NCBI RefSeq assembly: GCF_011316935.1
Contig: NZ_WLYS01000003.1
Location: 248,001-312,000 of the forward strand
Length of the DNA stretch: 64,000 nucleotides
Reading direction: 5' to 3'
Source: Sphingobacterium chungjuense
GTDB lineage: Bacteria; Bacteroidota; Bacteroidia; Sphingobacteriales; Sphingobacteriaceae
Within the stretch, counting starts at the first letter, position 1. Every line of letters starts with the position of its first letter. The notes beneath the pieces were generated by a model. That model had not been told where the DNA came from, ran no database searches, and saw nothing but the letters and a program-made list of their open reading frames with translations. Of the stretch, positions 16,230 to 25,006 are shown piece after piece. The position numbers and the translations under genes are program-made.

Positions 16230-16814
16230 CTAGGATTTTATATTTTCTTGATCCATAAATTTGCTATACAGTATGCGTAGCTTTTGCTTTGCTCTGGTGA
16301 GATAAGTTCTCGATGTACTTTCGGGTACATCAAGCATTTTACTAATCTCTTCGTGTGAATAGCCTTCTATCTCATACAAATTAAAGATTGCTTTCTGAAT
16401 GGGAGGTAGACCATCTAATAGCTTTAAAATATCATTTGCTTCTAGACTTGACGTCATGTTGACGGAAAGATTTCCAATCTCGGTGCCCTCTTCGTCATCA
16501 ATGAATTGCATCTGCTTCTTTACTCGCAACATGTCAATCGCCGTATTGACCGAAATACGCGCCATCCAGGATCGAAAAGTTTTTTCCAATACTTCATCAT
16601 CCGGATGCTGTTCGAAGCTATGTAGTTTGCGAAACACCTTCACAAAACTTTCATTGATAATTTCTTCGGACTCCACTTCCACCTTCACATATCGCAAAAC
16701 CACCGCCTTCACATACCCGTAATACTTTTTATAGATAAATGCTTTGCTGTGCTCCGAATCAGACACCACACAACCCTCCAGCGCGACTCTTAATGTCGGT
16801 GGATGCTTACGCAT
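16230..16814 (-). CDS. ECF RNA polymerase sigma factor (sigma-70 family)
   Basis: This 194-residue protein has sigma region 2 (AFIYKKYYGYVKAVVLRYV, SEEIINESFVKVFRKLHSF, then FRSWMARISVNTAIDMLR) and region 4 (LPPIQKAIFNLYEIEGYSHE then EISKMLDVPESTSRTYLTRA). It directs RNA polymerase to a private set of promoters. I placed the start at the ATG at 16814 because the longer frame begins at a TTG at 16838. The following gene, 13 bp away, encodes the presumed membrane anti-sigma partner. The target genes are unknown. Confidence 0.92.
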   Translation of the reverse strand: MRKHPPTLRVALEGCVVSDSEHSKAFIYKKYYGYVKAVVLRYVKVEVESEEIINESFVKVFRKLHSFEQHPDDEVLEKTFRSWMARISVNTAIDMLRVKKQMQFIDDEEGTEIGNLSVNMTSSLEANDILKLLDGLPPIQKAIFNLYEIEGYSHEEISKMLDVPESTSRTYLTRAKQKLRILYSKFMDQENIKS

Positions 16815-17053
16815 GACATATTTCCGTATAATTTCCAAGCGAGCTAAATCAATATCTTTAAGTTACGCCTATTCTTCGATTTATCTCTGTCCGCTTGTAC
16901 AGATTCTGTTGACTGCATATTCCATCTGTAGAGCAAAACGATCAAAGTATGTTTGGCGCTACAAGCATAGGTAAATAATAAAGTCTTTGCAACACCTCTA
17001 TTTAAAACAGAAAAATAATGTAAATTTAAAATAACATTTATAAACCGCTTCAT

Positions 17054-17899
17054 ATGAGAACCATATTATTCCCCACTGATTTTTCAGCATTGGCAGATAA
17101 TGCTTTTATATATGCTATCCATTTGGCCAAAAGTGTCGACGCTAACCTGAAAGTACTACATAGTTATATGTCGCCTGTCTTTGCTTCTGTACATCCCGGG
17201 CAACCGGAGATATTAGGTGAAATGTATGCGAACGTAGAAAGCACAGAGCGAGAGAAGTTTCTGAATAATACCCCTCACCTGATGCAAAAGGCAATGGATT
17301 ATGGTTTTCCAGAAGATCGCATCTCGTTTCTATTCGAGGAAGGGCCTGTTGCTTCTGTGGTACGAGAGTTATCCAAAAAACAGAAATTTCATCTTATCGT
17401 GATGGGTACGCATGGTCAATCGGGTTTTCTGGATAGGATAATTGGCTCCAACACAGTTTCGGTTATTGATTCGGTCAAAACGCCAGTCATTGCCGTGCCG
17501 CCACATGCGCGTTTTTGTGGTATCAATCGCGTCGTATTTACCACATTATTCAGAGAAACGGATAAGATTGCATTGCGCGAAGCGTTGATTATGGCGAGAG
17601 AAGTTGGCGCAGAAACCACCTGTATCCACGTCGTGACGCAATCTGACCTAACCACTGTCGGTAGACACATGGAGCAATGGTGCGAAGATCATAAGCGGTA
17701 TACCGTACAGTTTAAATTGTTGGATAAAGTAGAAAGTGTAGAGCACACCATTACCAATTATATATTGGATAACAATGTTGATATGCTTGCGGTGATTAAA
17801 AGAAATCGAAATTTCTTTGACCGATTATTTAAAGATAGCACCACGCACAATCTCACCTTTCATACTAAAGTACCTATTATTGTATACCACGAGGAATAA
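17054..17899 (+). CDS. Universal stress protein, tandem Usp domains
   Basis: This 281-residue protein holds two Usp domains. The first (1-150) starts ILFPTDFSALADNAFIYAI and ends with GTHGQSGFLDRIIGSNT, a full G-2x-G-9x-G(S/T) ATP-binding motif. The second (152-281) keeps the fold but has VIKRNRNFFDRLFKDSTTHN instead, so it probably does not bind ATP. Such proteins accumulate under stress and starvation in the cytoplasm. It is a single gene converging 9 bp from the kinase-like gene. Confidence 0.92.
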   Translation: MRTILFPTDFSALADNAFIYAIHLAKSVDANLKVLHSYMSPVFASVHPGQPEILGEMYANVESTEREKFLNNTPHLMQKAMDYGFPEDRISFLFEEGPVASVVRELSKKQKFHLIVMGTHGQSGFLDRIIGSNTVSVIDSVKTPVIAVPPHARFCGINRVVFTTLFRETDKIALREALIMAREVGAETTCIHVVTQSDLTTVGRHMEQWCEDHKRYTVQFKLLDKVESVEHTITNYILDNNVDMLAVIKRNRNFFDRLFKDSTTHNLTFHTKVPIIVYHEE

Positions 17900-17908
17900 G
17901 GAAAAACG

Positions 17909-18502
17909 CTATTCGTATTTGAGAAAGAGTGTCGCTTTGAACGTTTGGGAATTGCTATTGACAAACAGCTCATGCCTGTCTGGGTGGAACAATTGCAGGC
18001 GTTCGCGGTAATACGTGATGAGTTCGTCTTCGCCCTGATTCTCTACATAATGGTTTACACGATTACTCACTTCAAGCAGAATACCACCTTCGGAAGCACT
18101 TATACGTACTTTGATCGGAAACTTGGCCATAGAGGCATAGCCATTTTTCACCGCATTCTGTATCAAAGGAAATAGCATGAGCGGTTCTATATGTGCTGGA
18201 TGATCAGACACCTTTGCATTAAATTGTAAATAAAACTCCTCGGTCTGAATATCTTGCATATGCTCTACATAATGCTGCAGCATCTGCACTTCCTTCGCTA
18301 CGGACCAAGGCGTGTACATTGAGCAGCTTGCTATTTCTTTCTGAAAATTGCCTAATTCACCTAACCGATTAGCCTGAGCATAACCGAGCAGAAGCGACGT
18401 ATCGCTTTGACTTAACTGAAAGCTCAGCCGAGCTTGCAACTCCATCCTGAGGACATCCACCTCTGTTTTATTTCCAAAAAAACGCGCTATGAATTTGCTC
18501 AT
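17909..18502 (-). CDS. Degenerate LytS-type histidine kinase-like protein
   Basis: This 197-residue soluble protein resembles the catalytic half of LytS/YehU-type kinases. The helix VAKEVQMLQHYVEHMQDIQT matches the region after the H-box, LMLFPLIQNAVKNGY matches the N-box (LLQPLVENAIKHG), and RERLQLFHPDRHEL matches the family ending. The phospho-acceptor PHFLFN motif is missing (the region reads RLSFQLSQSDTSLLLG), and no Gly-rich ATP-lid (GxGLxN) is present, so it is probably not an active kinase. No transmembrane segment is seen. It is the last gene of the MurF-Alr/DUF502 run (21-bp gap). It could be an adaptor or scaffold. Confidence 0.6.
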   Translation of the reverse strand: MSKFIARFFGNKTEVDVLRMELQARLSFQLSQSDTSLLLGYAQANRLGELGNFQKEIASCSMYTPWSVAKEVQMLQHYVEHMQDIQTEEFYLQFNAKVSDHPAHIEPLMLFPLIQNAVKNGYASMAKFPIKVRISASEGGILLEVSNRVNHYVENQGEDELITYYRERLQLFHPDRHELFVNSNSQTFKATLFLKYE

Positions 18503-18523
18503 TTTAAATCTCTTTAAAAGGTG

Positions 18524-19117
18524 TTAATCCAGACTACTCACACCACCAGACACGACTAGTTTCATCGCTTCAGTGGCCGACATATGCAATTTAGAAACGC
18601 GTTCTGCCTTGACCACTACCACTTGCCCAGCAAATGAATATGAATAGGGAAAATAAACCAACACCTCACCTTCCAAATGAATAGCTTTGAGATTACGCTG
18701 TGTCAGAAACCCGATTTTCTTCAATCCTGTCTCATTGATTTCGACCAAAACCGGCTCGTTAAACTTTTTAGCATCGCCTACAAAAGCTTCTGTAAAATCT
18801 TTAATAGAGGAATACAAGGTATTAAAAATCGGAATCCGATTTACCATTCGGGCCATCCATTGCTGAATAGGCACCGTAACTAATGTTGTAAAAACAAATC
18901 CTACTAACACCAGTACTACAATGACGGTCACAATGCCCATTCCTGGAATATAACGTGGCGCTCCGTGCTCGTCTTCGATCAGATGTGTCAGGTTCAGCGC
19001 ATTATCTAAAGTTGCTACTAACCAGATAATCAAAAAAACCGCTCCCGCTAATGGAATCACTACTAAAGTACCTTTGATGAGGTAATACAAGAAACGTTGG
19101 AAAAACTTTCTAAACAT
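18524..19117 (-). CDS. DUF502 membrane protein
   Basis: This 197-residue protein has two strong membrane helices, near residues 9-32 (YYLIKGTLVVIPLAGAVFLI) and 57-80 (GIVTVIVVLVLVGFVFTTLV). A conserved soluble part follows, with NRIPIFNTLYSSIKDFTEAF and VLVEINETGLKKIGFLT, and ends in a regular DUF502 pattern. The family is widespread in bacteria and in plant LIKE-COV proteins, and its role is unknown. It sits 6 bp after MurF-Alr, so it is co-transcribed with a cell-wall gene. Confidence 0.88.
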   Translation of the reverse strand: MFRKFFQRFLYYLIKGTLVVIPLAGAVFLIIWLVATLDNALNLTHLIEDEHGAPRYIPGMGIVTVIVVLVLVGFVFTTLVTVPIQQWMARMVNRIPIFNTLYSSIKDFTEAFVGDAKKFNEPVLVEINETGLKKIGFLTQRNLKAIHLEGEVLVYFPYSYSFAGQVVVVKAERVSKLHMSATEAMKLVVSGGVSSLD

Positions 19118-19123
19118 AATATG

Positions 19124-21556
19124 TTATTGATAATAATAGACACGCTTTACGCGCGCAGAGATATTGACTAATAATTCGTACGGTATCGCACCAATGTTGC
19201 GCGCCATGGTTTTGATATCAGGAAAAACGAGTACTTCATCACCTTCCGCTACATTTAGATCGGTCACATCAAGCATACACATATCCATACAGATATTGCC
19301 GATGGTACGCACTTCTTGTCCGCGGATCAGCATATACCCAATTCCATTCCCAAAACGCCGATCGTAACCGTCGGCATAGCCGATTTTGACCGTCGCAATC
19401 TGACCATCTTTTTCTAGCACACCCCGTCGGTCATATCCTACCGTATCGCCTTTTTTCAAACTTTTGATCTGTGTAATCGTTGTCTTTAACTGACTTGTGG
19501 GCCAGATATCCAATCCGCTGGCATTCAAATCCACACCGTACAAACCAATCCCCAATCGCACCATATCAAAATAAGCGGATGGCCAGCGCACAATACCGGC
19601 AGTATTGCACATGTGCTTGATCACTTCATAACCTAGCTCCTGCTCCAATCTATTCACTGCGATTTCGTATTCTGCGATCTGCTGCTCGGTAAAAGTCGTT
19701 TGTGTACGACTTCCTGCAGCTACCATATGCGAGAATATAGAGAGCACCTTCAGTGCTTTAGCCGCTTTCAGCTCCGAGATTAATTGTGGAATTTCTACAC
19801 TTAAAAAACCCAATCGGTGCATCCCGGTATCCAGCTTGATATGTATCGGATAATTGACGATGTTTCTTTGATCAAGATAATTCGTAAAAGCTCTTAAAAT
19901 TCTAAAACTATAAATCTCCGGTTCTAAATGATGACTGACTAATCGATCGAACGTAGATTCATCGGGGCTCAACACCATAATAGGCAAAGAAATACCGCCC
20001 TGTCGCAGCTCTACACCTTCATCCACGAAAGCAACCGTAAGGTAATCGACGCCATTATATTGCAACATATTGGCTACCTCAAAACTACCGCTTCCATACG
20101 AGAATGCCTTCACCATTGCCATCAATTTTACGTCTGTTGGCAGCAGTGAACGATATTGCCTCAAATTATGCTCTATGGCATTGAGATTAATTTCTAAGAC
20201 GGTACCGTGCGATTTCGCGGTAAGGCGCTTCACAATCGTTTCGAAATGAAATGCGCGACCACCTTTCACCAAAATAGTTTCGTCCGAAAAGACTAAAGTA
20301 GGCCAATGCCTATCCAGATCCTCGGTATCAGCAAAAGTGAGCACCTCACAATCTAAACTTTCCAGCGCGTTCACCGTCGTCCCCACCCAGATAAGTCTGT
20401 TCAAGGTATAGGCAGATAACAGTTCACGCAGCTTGTCGATATATTTGGGCGCCTCTGGTAATCCCATGATTTCCGACAAAATTAGCGTCCGCTTTGGATG
20501 TTGATGTTGGCGCTCCAGAAAATCTAATGCAATCTTCAACGCACCCAAATCATTGGAATACGAATCGTCTATTACTGAACAATTATTGATGCCAGACTTT
20601 AATTGCAAGCGCATCTCCACAGCTTCCAGATTGCCGATACGTAGCGCAATCATAGACCAATCATAATCCAGATGCCGCATCACGAAGACGCAAGTCAAAC
20701 AATTCTCAATAGACGCTTGATCTACAAATGGGAGCGTTACCGCTATTCGTTCTTGTTGCTCTCGGATAATGACATCCGTAGAAGAAGCACCAATTACTAT
20801 GGATTCGATCTGCCAATGATTGGCGGGCGCAACACCCCAAGATAATGGTTTATCGCTAGTTATAAGTTGCTCGTTCGCCACATACTTGGCTGGATAAATC
20901 AGCACTTCGCTATGTCGAAACAGCTTTAATTTTTGTTCCAATTTTGCCTGCTTAGTTGAGAATCCATCTGCATGTGCCACACCAATATTGGTAAGCACAC
21001 CGATATCTGGCTGGATCATATCGGCCAAGCGTTGCATCTCTCCTTCTAGACTGATTCCGGCTTCGATGAGCGCAATATCATATTGATCGCTCAAATGCCA
21101 AAGAGAAAGAGAGACTCCCAACTGGGAGTTGTAGCTCTTCGGACTTTGATAAACCTTCTTATCGGGAGATAATAGTTGATAAAGCCATTCTTTCACGATC
21201 GTTTTGCCGTTACTCCCCGTAATACCAATAATTGGATAATGATATCGACCTCTATGATAGCTAGCCAAAGCCTGTAAAGCACAGATAACATCCTCCACCC
21301 AAAGAAAGTTAGCCATAGGGAACAGGGAAATATCAAGATCGCTCTTAGATACTACAAAACTACGGACTCCTCGCTCGTAAGCTGCCGCAATGTACCGATG
21401 ACCATCTCGAACAGCACGTATGGCAAAGAATAAAGATTTTTCCCCTTGATATACTTGCCGACTATCATAAACGAGCTCGGTAATAGTATGATCAGCAACA
21501 GGAAGGATAGTCTTCTGCGCAGCGATAATACTAGCGATGTCGGAAACCAAATACAT
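19124..21556 (-). CDS. Bifunctional MurF ligase / alanine racemase
   Basis: This 810-residue fusion combines two steps of peptidoglycan precursor synthesis. Residues 1-440 are MurF-like, adding D-Ala-D-Ala to UDP-MurNAc-tripeptide: P-loop GITGSNGKT at 111-119, NIGVAHADGF, and DDSYSND in the C-terminal domain. Residues 448-810 are a PLP alanine racemase: LEINLNAIEHNLRQYRSLLP, the PLP lysine in MVKAFSYGSG near 481, VRLGIGLYGVD, GYDRRG and GNICMDMCMLDVTDL. Fusions of this order are a known trait of Bacteroidota. A textbook promoter lies upstream. It heads an operon with DUF502 and the kinase-like gene. Confidence 0.93.
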   Translation of the reverse strand: MYLVSDIASIIAAQKTILPVADHTITELVYDSRQVYQGEKSLFFAIRAVRDGHRYIAAAYERGVRSFVVSKSDLDISLFPMANFLWVEDVICALQALASYHRGRYHYPIIGITGSNGKTIVKEWLYQLLSPDKKVYQSPKSYNSQLGVSLSLWHLSDQYDIALIEAGISLEGEMQRLADMIQPDIGVLTNIGVAHADGFSTKQAKLEQKLKLFRHSEVLIYPAKYVANEQLITSDKPLSWGVAPANHWQIESIVIGASSTDVIIREQQERIAVTLPFVDQASIENCLTCVFVMRHLDYDWSMIALRIGNLEAVEMRLQLKSGINNCSVIDDSYSNDLGALKIALDFLERQHQHPKRTLILSEIMGLPEAPKYIDKLRELLSAYTLNRLIWVGTTVNALESLDCEVLTFADTEDLDRHWPTLVFSDETILVKGGRAFHFETIVKRLTAKSHGTVLEINLNAIEHNLRQYRSLLPTDVKLMAMVKAFSYGSGSFEVANMLQYNGVDYLTVAFVDEGVELRQGGISLPIMVLSPDESTFDRLVSHHLEPEIYSFRILRAFTNYLDQRNIVNYPIHIKLDTGMHRLGFLSVEIPQLISELKAAKALKVLSIFSHMVAAGSRTQTTFTEQQIAEYEIAVNRLEQELGYEVIKHMCNTAGIVRWPSAYFDMVRLGIGLYGVDLNASGLDIWPTSQLKTTITQIKSLKKGDTVGYDRRGVLEKDGQIATVKIGYADGYDRRFGNGIGYMLIRGQEVRTIGNICMDMCMLDVTDLNVAEGDEVLVFPDIKTMARNIGAIPYELLVNISARVKRVYYYQ

Positions 21557-21613
21557 AGGATCTAAATTGAGAAACGAAGTTCACTATTTTTTCGAACAAT
21601 CTAAAAGAATACG

Positions 21614-21641
21614 CAAATATAATGCGTCCGATAAAAATCAA
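21614..21641 (-). promoter_or_regulatory. Promoter (-33 TTG, 17 bp, -7 TATATTTG) of murF-alr
   Basis: On the minus strand TTG (21639-21641), a 17-bp spacer and TATATTTG (21614-21621) match the Bacteroidota promoter consensus. The predicted start near 21608 gives a leader of about 50 nt before the ATG at 21556. Confidence 0.7.
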
Positions 21642-21868
21642 CATTTCACAGATATTATTATGATAAAAAAACAAATAGAGACCCTGTAAGAGGTAATAAA
21701 TTGAATAAATAATTATATAACCATAAAATTTAGAAAAACCACAAAACTATAAAGCCTTAAAATCATAAAACAAATTTTATTATACCATTTTATTGCTAAA
21801 AACACACAAAAACAAAATATTTATTAAAAAATATACATGATTTATTATTAATAATTGAAAATTTCAAA

Positions 21869-21876
21869 TATATTTG
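21869..21876 (+). promoter_or_regulatory. -7 element (TATATTTG) of the barrel protein gene
   Basis: TATATTTG lies 31 bp before the ATG at 21908. The remainder of the 21642-21868 gap is extremely AT-rich with several poly-A tracts and holds no gene that I can see. No -33 element at the right spacing was found. Confidence 0.5.
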
Positions 21877-21907
21877 ATCATTAATCAATTAATTCAATAC
21901 AAAAAAT

Positions 21908-22654
21908 ATGGATCTATTAAGAAAAATCACTAAAATCATTGCAATCATTGTAGCTTTTACAAATTTAACTACAGTTCAGGCGCAAACCGACGATGTAACC
22001 GCCTCATTTGGACTAACCAGCGATCAATTCTTTGGATTCGCACCCAATTTCACATTAGAATACAAGCTAAGTGACAAAATTGGTCTATCGACCTACGGAA
22101 TTTTCTGGGGAGCTGGAACTGGAGCAGCTTGGGGAAACTGGACGGAGTTCGGTGGTGGTGTCAACCTTTATCTAAGTGAAGGAATTACCCTAAACCCAAA
22201 CTTGGGCTTTACTTTCGGAAACTTATTGTCTAAAGGAGCAGCCGATGGACAGCTTGGTGGTATCGCAGGTGATGGTATCGTACCCAATGTCTTCTTTAAT
22301 GTAGATATACCAAAATTCGAATCAGAGATTTACGCAGGTTATTATGCGCCACTTACGGACAAAGCGCCAGTTGGTGGATCTACTTTGGCTTATTTGCATT
22401 ACTGGGCAAATGCTGGATACAAGGTAAGTCCTGCTTTCTCCTTCGGAGCACACTTCGAACATCTGCGTAGAACAAAAGATGATATCGGCGGTAAGCTAGA
22501 TTACTACCAATGGCTTGGACCGTATGTACAATTCAATGTTCCAAAATTTGCAAGCTTTGTACGGTTGTCAGCGGGTGCAGACTTCGTGAAGACAGGTGAT
22601 ATCGCCGAGAACTCAGAATCGTTCTATAAGTTATCGACCGGATTTTCTTTCTAA
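21908..22654 (+). CDS. Predicted outer-membrane beta-barrel protein
   Basis: This 248-residue protein starts with a signal peptide (residues 1-25, cleaved after TTVQAQ) and consists of repeated amphipathic strands such as FAPNFTLEYKLS, GISTYGIFWG-type segments, GGGVNLYLSEG, FNVDIPKFESEIYAGYYAP, FGAHFEHLRR and the C-terminal YKLSTGFSF, which ends in Phe as outer-membrane proteins do. Its composition is rich in Gly, Phe and Tyr. I do not recognise a named family with confidence. It is monocistronic, with its own promoter and terminator. Confidence 0.7.
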   Translation: MDLLRKITKIIAIIVAFTNLTTVQAQTDDVTASFGLTSDQFFGFAPNFTLEYKLSDKIGLSTYGIFWGAGTGAAWGNWTEFGGGVNLYLSEGITLNPNLGFTFGNLLSKGAADGQLGGIAGDGIVPNVFFNVDIPKFESEIYAGYYAPLTDKAPVGGSTLAYLHYWANAGYKVSPAFSFGAHFEHLRRTKDDIGGKLDYYQWLGPYVQFNVPKFASFVRLSAGADFVKTGDIAENSESFYKLSTGFSF

Positions 22655-22683
22655 ACTATTATTACCCAACACAAACAACAAAC

Positions 22684-22717
22684 AAAGTACTGCATTCGCG
22701 GTACTTTTTTATTTTTT
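22684..22717 (+). terminator. Intrinsic terminator of the barrel protein gene
   Basis: The 7-bp stem AAAGTAC / GTACTTT (22684-22690 with 22701-22707) has a 10-nt loop and is followed by T-rich sequence. It lies 30 bp after the stop codon. Confidence 0.75.
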
Positions 22718-22719
22718 CC

Positions 22720-22750
22720 TTTGCGTAGCCGCAATATTCCTATATATTTG
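22720..22750 (+). promoter_or_regulatory. Promoter of the tRNA-Gly/tRNA-Leu operon
   Basis: TTTG at 22720-22723, a 19-bp spacer and TATATTTG at 22743-22750 fit the Bacteroidota consensus exactly. Transcription should start about 5 nt before the first tRNA. Confidence 0.8.
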
Positions 22751-22761
22751 CAGCACCAAAA

Positions 22762-22837
<76 letters not shown>

Positions 22838-22842
22838 CAATT

Positions 22843-22927
22843 GCCTAGGTGGTGAAACTGGTAGACACGCAGGACTTAAAATCCTGTTCCCGTTAAGGGA
22901 GTGCGGGTTCGATTCCCGCCCTAGGTA
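22843..22927 (+). tRNA. tRNA-Leu (anticodon TAA)
   Basis: This is a class II tRNA of 85 nt with a long variable arm (TTCCCGTTAAGGGAGT). The acceptor is GCCTAGG with CCTAGGT, the anticodon stem CAGGA with TCCTG encloses CTTAAAA, and the T-arm is GCGGG-TTCGATT-CCCGC. Anticodon TAA reads TTA/TTG. CCA is not encoded. It lies 5 nt after tRNA-Gly in one transcript. Confidence 0.97.
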
Positions 22928-22928
22928 C

Positions 22929-22966
22929 AAAACCCTCTTTATCAGCAAGATAAAGAGGGTTTTGTT
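22929..22966 (+). terminator. Terminator of the tRNA operon
   Basis: A perfect 15-bp stem (22929-22943 with 22949-22963) with a 5-nt loop ends in TTTTGTTG. It begins 1 nt after tRNA-Leu, so it may also guide 3' processing. Confidence 0.9.
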
Positions 22967-23111
22967 GTTTATAAACCTTACAAATCAATGCGTCAACATC
23001 TCAAATAGAAGTCAACTTGTAACGAATCGAAAGAATCCCGTGGAAAGTTGAAACATGAATCGTACTAACATATAACCGGAATTCTATTTAATTACATAAA
23101 AAAGAGCATAA

Positions 23112-24206
23112 CTACAACGGCAACTTCACCTTAAACGCCCGATACGGATATTCCGTCTTGTCTTCACCATTATTCCACTGTGGTAAACGTTGTAATTGTG
23201 CGCAGGTAAAATACAGATAATCGTCTGAGCTGATGCCGAAAGAATCGGACCATATCAGGTTGGGATCTTCGATTAAGATTTTTCTTACACCGTCGGGTGT
23301 TATGTACGCAATAGCATATTCTTCCGATGAAGCGAAGTATACATTACCTCTCTTATCCGCTATCATCCCATGGGTAATACCGACTTTACCTAGATCTTCC
23401 ACCTTATCCTGCAAGTCCGCATCACTAAGCTGCGGATTAGCTAGATAATTGGTCTCGATACGATATAAATTTTGCTTATTGATGGGTTTGAAATAAAAGT
23501 ATTTGAAATCTTGTGTTAGTGCGATACTATTGATGTTTGAGGAAAACGGCTTACCATCGTTATCTTGCATTTTGACCCCGTCATATTCTAAGACTATATC
23601 TTCAGCTCGAGTGAATGCCGTATGCGACAGTACACTTCGGGACTGCTTTGTCTGTAAATCTAAAACTACGATAGATGCGAGACCTGGATCTGATAGGTAA
23701 GCCAGACTCCTGTCCGTATCTATACGCACATCATTGAGCGCAGATTTGGACTTATCTAAGTCGTCAAAGAAGAAGACATCTTCTACTTGATTGTTTTTAG
23801 TATTGATCTTCACTAATTTAAATAGACCTTCCTCCTCTACTACACTATTGGCAAAAATATTGCCCGCAGGTGCAGGCCGAGAATCTAAAACCCATAAAAA
23901 ATCATTTGCATCAACGAACAAATCCTGCACTCGTAAAAAATGATTTTCGTACGCTCCTTTTTGATTCCACTTTGCATTTGGATATGGCACTAGCTCACCA
24001 CCTATCAATTCTGCTAATGCTAGATTGCCTGCACCATCATAGTTAGGAAACGACACAAAAATCCGATTACTATGATTGACACTCAATCCAATAGCCATAC
24101 TTTTATCAAATTGTGCTACTTCGATCAGTTCATCATCGGGCGCTATGCCCACACAACTTTGTATCAACAGCACCACTGTACTTAGTAGGATTAGGAACGC
24201 TTTCAT
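23112..24206 (-). CDS. Yellow/major-royal-jelly-like (dopachrome tautomerase-related) lipoprotein
   Basis: This 364-residue protein has a lipoprotein signal ending in the lipobox LIQSC (Cys18). The mature part is a six-bladed propeller of the MRJP/yellow type: GLSVNHSNRIFVSFPNYDG, VQDLFVDANDFLWVLDSRPA, YLSDPGLASIVVLDL, DFKYFYFKPINKQNLYRIET and HGMIADKRGNVYFASSEE. Bacterial members are secreted or surface proteins; tautomerase or lactonase-like activity has been suggested for the family but is not proven here. It lies 6 bp downstream of the dienelactone hydrolase gene, so both are in one operon. Confidence 0.82.
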   Translation of the reverse strand: MKAFLILLSTVVLLIQSCVGIAPDDELIEVAQFDKSMAIGLSVNHSNRIFVSFPNYDGAGNLALAELIGGELVPYPNAKWNQKGAYENHFLRVQDLFVDANDFLWVLDSRPAPAGNIFANSVVEEEGLFKLVKINTKNNQVEDVFFFDDLDKSKSALNDVRIDTDRSLAYLSDPGLASIVVLDLQTKQSRSVLSHTAFTRAEDIVLEYDGVKMQDNDGKPFSSNINSIALTQDFKYFYFKPINKQNLYRIETNYLANPQLSDADLQDKVEDLGKVGITHGMIADKRGNVYFASSEEYAIAYITPDGVRKILIEDPNLIWSDSFGISSDDYLYFTCAQLQRLPQWNNGEDKTEYPYRAFKVKLPL

Positions 24207-24212
24207 ACGGAT

Positions 24213-24959
24213 TTAGTTTAGTACTTCTTTTAGAAACAATAAGGTATGATTCCACGCTCGCTGCGCCATGATAGGATTATAATCCTTAGAAGCCGGATCT
24301 GTAAAAGTGTGTTCTGAATTGGCATAGGTGATGATTTGCCAATCTGCTTTGCCGTCCTTCAGTTCCTGCACGAGGTTATCATAATCTTCTTTAGAAATGG
24401 ATTTATCATCTGCAGCATGTTCCACTAATACTTTTGTACGAATGGGTTTATTTTCTCTCGCTGCATCTTTCGCATAACCACCATGTATGCATACCACTCC
24501 TTCCACTTTCATATTTGCGCGGGCGACTTCTAGCGTACCTGTACCTCCGAAGCAATATCCGATGACTGCTATCTTTTGACCATTTGCTCCAGTCCTCTCT
24601 AGCTCGGCTAGCGCAAGCGCTATACGATGCTGATAAGTTTGGAAATCGTTTTTATATTGGGACGCTATCTTACTAGCTGCCTCATTATCCTCTGGAATAT
24701 TTCCTTCGCCATATATGTCGGCAATGAGTGCAATGTAACCTTGCTTCTCTAGTGCTAGAGCTGCAGTTTTTGCTTCTTGATCAATCCCTTTCCATGCCGG
24801 CAATATGAGCACACCCGGTAGTTTCTTATTAGCATTAGACGTGACTAAGCCAGAGAGTTTCTGATTTTCGTCTTGGTAATTCACAGCTTTCAATTCCTGT
24901 GCTTGAACATATAATGGACCACTAACCAGCAGAGCGATTACAAAAAGGTATTTTATCAT
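24213..24959 (-). CDS. Dienelactone hydrolase family protein, exported
   Basis: This 248-residue alpha/beta hydrolase carries an N-terminal signal peptide (about 1-20, cleaved after YVQA). The nucleophile elbow is GYCFGG with Cys, the dienelactone-hydrolase variant of GxSxG. The acid is in HAADDKSI and the histidine in SEHTFTD. The family hydrolyses lactones or esters; the classical dienelactone substrate is unlikely because no aromatic pathway lies nearby. Periplasmic location is inferred from the signal. It is the first gene of a two-gene operon with the yellow-like lipoprotein. Confidence 0.9.
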   Translation of the reverse strand: MIKYLFVIALLVSGPLYVQAQELKAVNYQDENQKLSGLVTSNANKKLPGVLILPAWKGIDQEAKTAALALEKQGYIALIADIYGEGNIPEDNEAASKIASQYKNDFQTYQHRIALALAELERTGANGQKIAVIGYCFGGTGTLEVARANMKVEGVVCIHGGYAKDAARENKPIRTKVLVEHAADDKSISKEDYDNLVQELKDGKADWQIITYANSEHTFTDPASKDYNPIMAQRAWNHTLLFLKEVLN

Positions 24960-24998
24960 AACTTTACTATCCTTAAATGAATTTTTAACCTAAACTAC

Positions 24999-25006
24999 CA
25001 AAATTA
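24999..25006 (-). promoter_or_regulatory. -7 element (TAATTTTG) of the dienelactone hydrolase operon
   Basis: On the minus strand TAATTTTG followed by G lies 39 bp before the ATG at 24959. No good -33 box was found. Confidence 0.5.

Noticed and set aside
16844..17053. A 69-codon minus-strand frame between the sigma factor and Usp genes
   Set aside because: No family likeness, no ribosome-binding or promoter signal, and composition like intergenic DNA.
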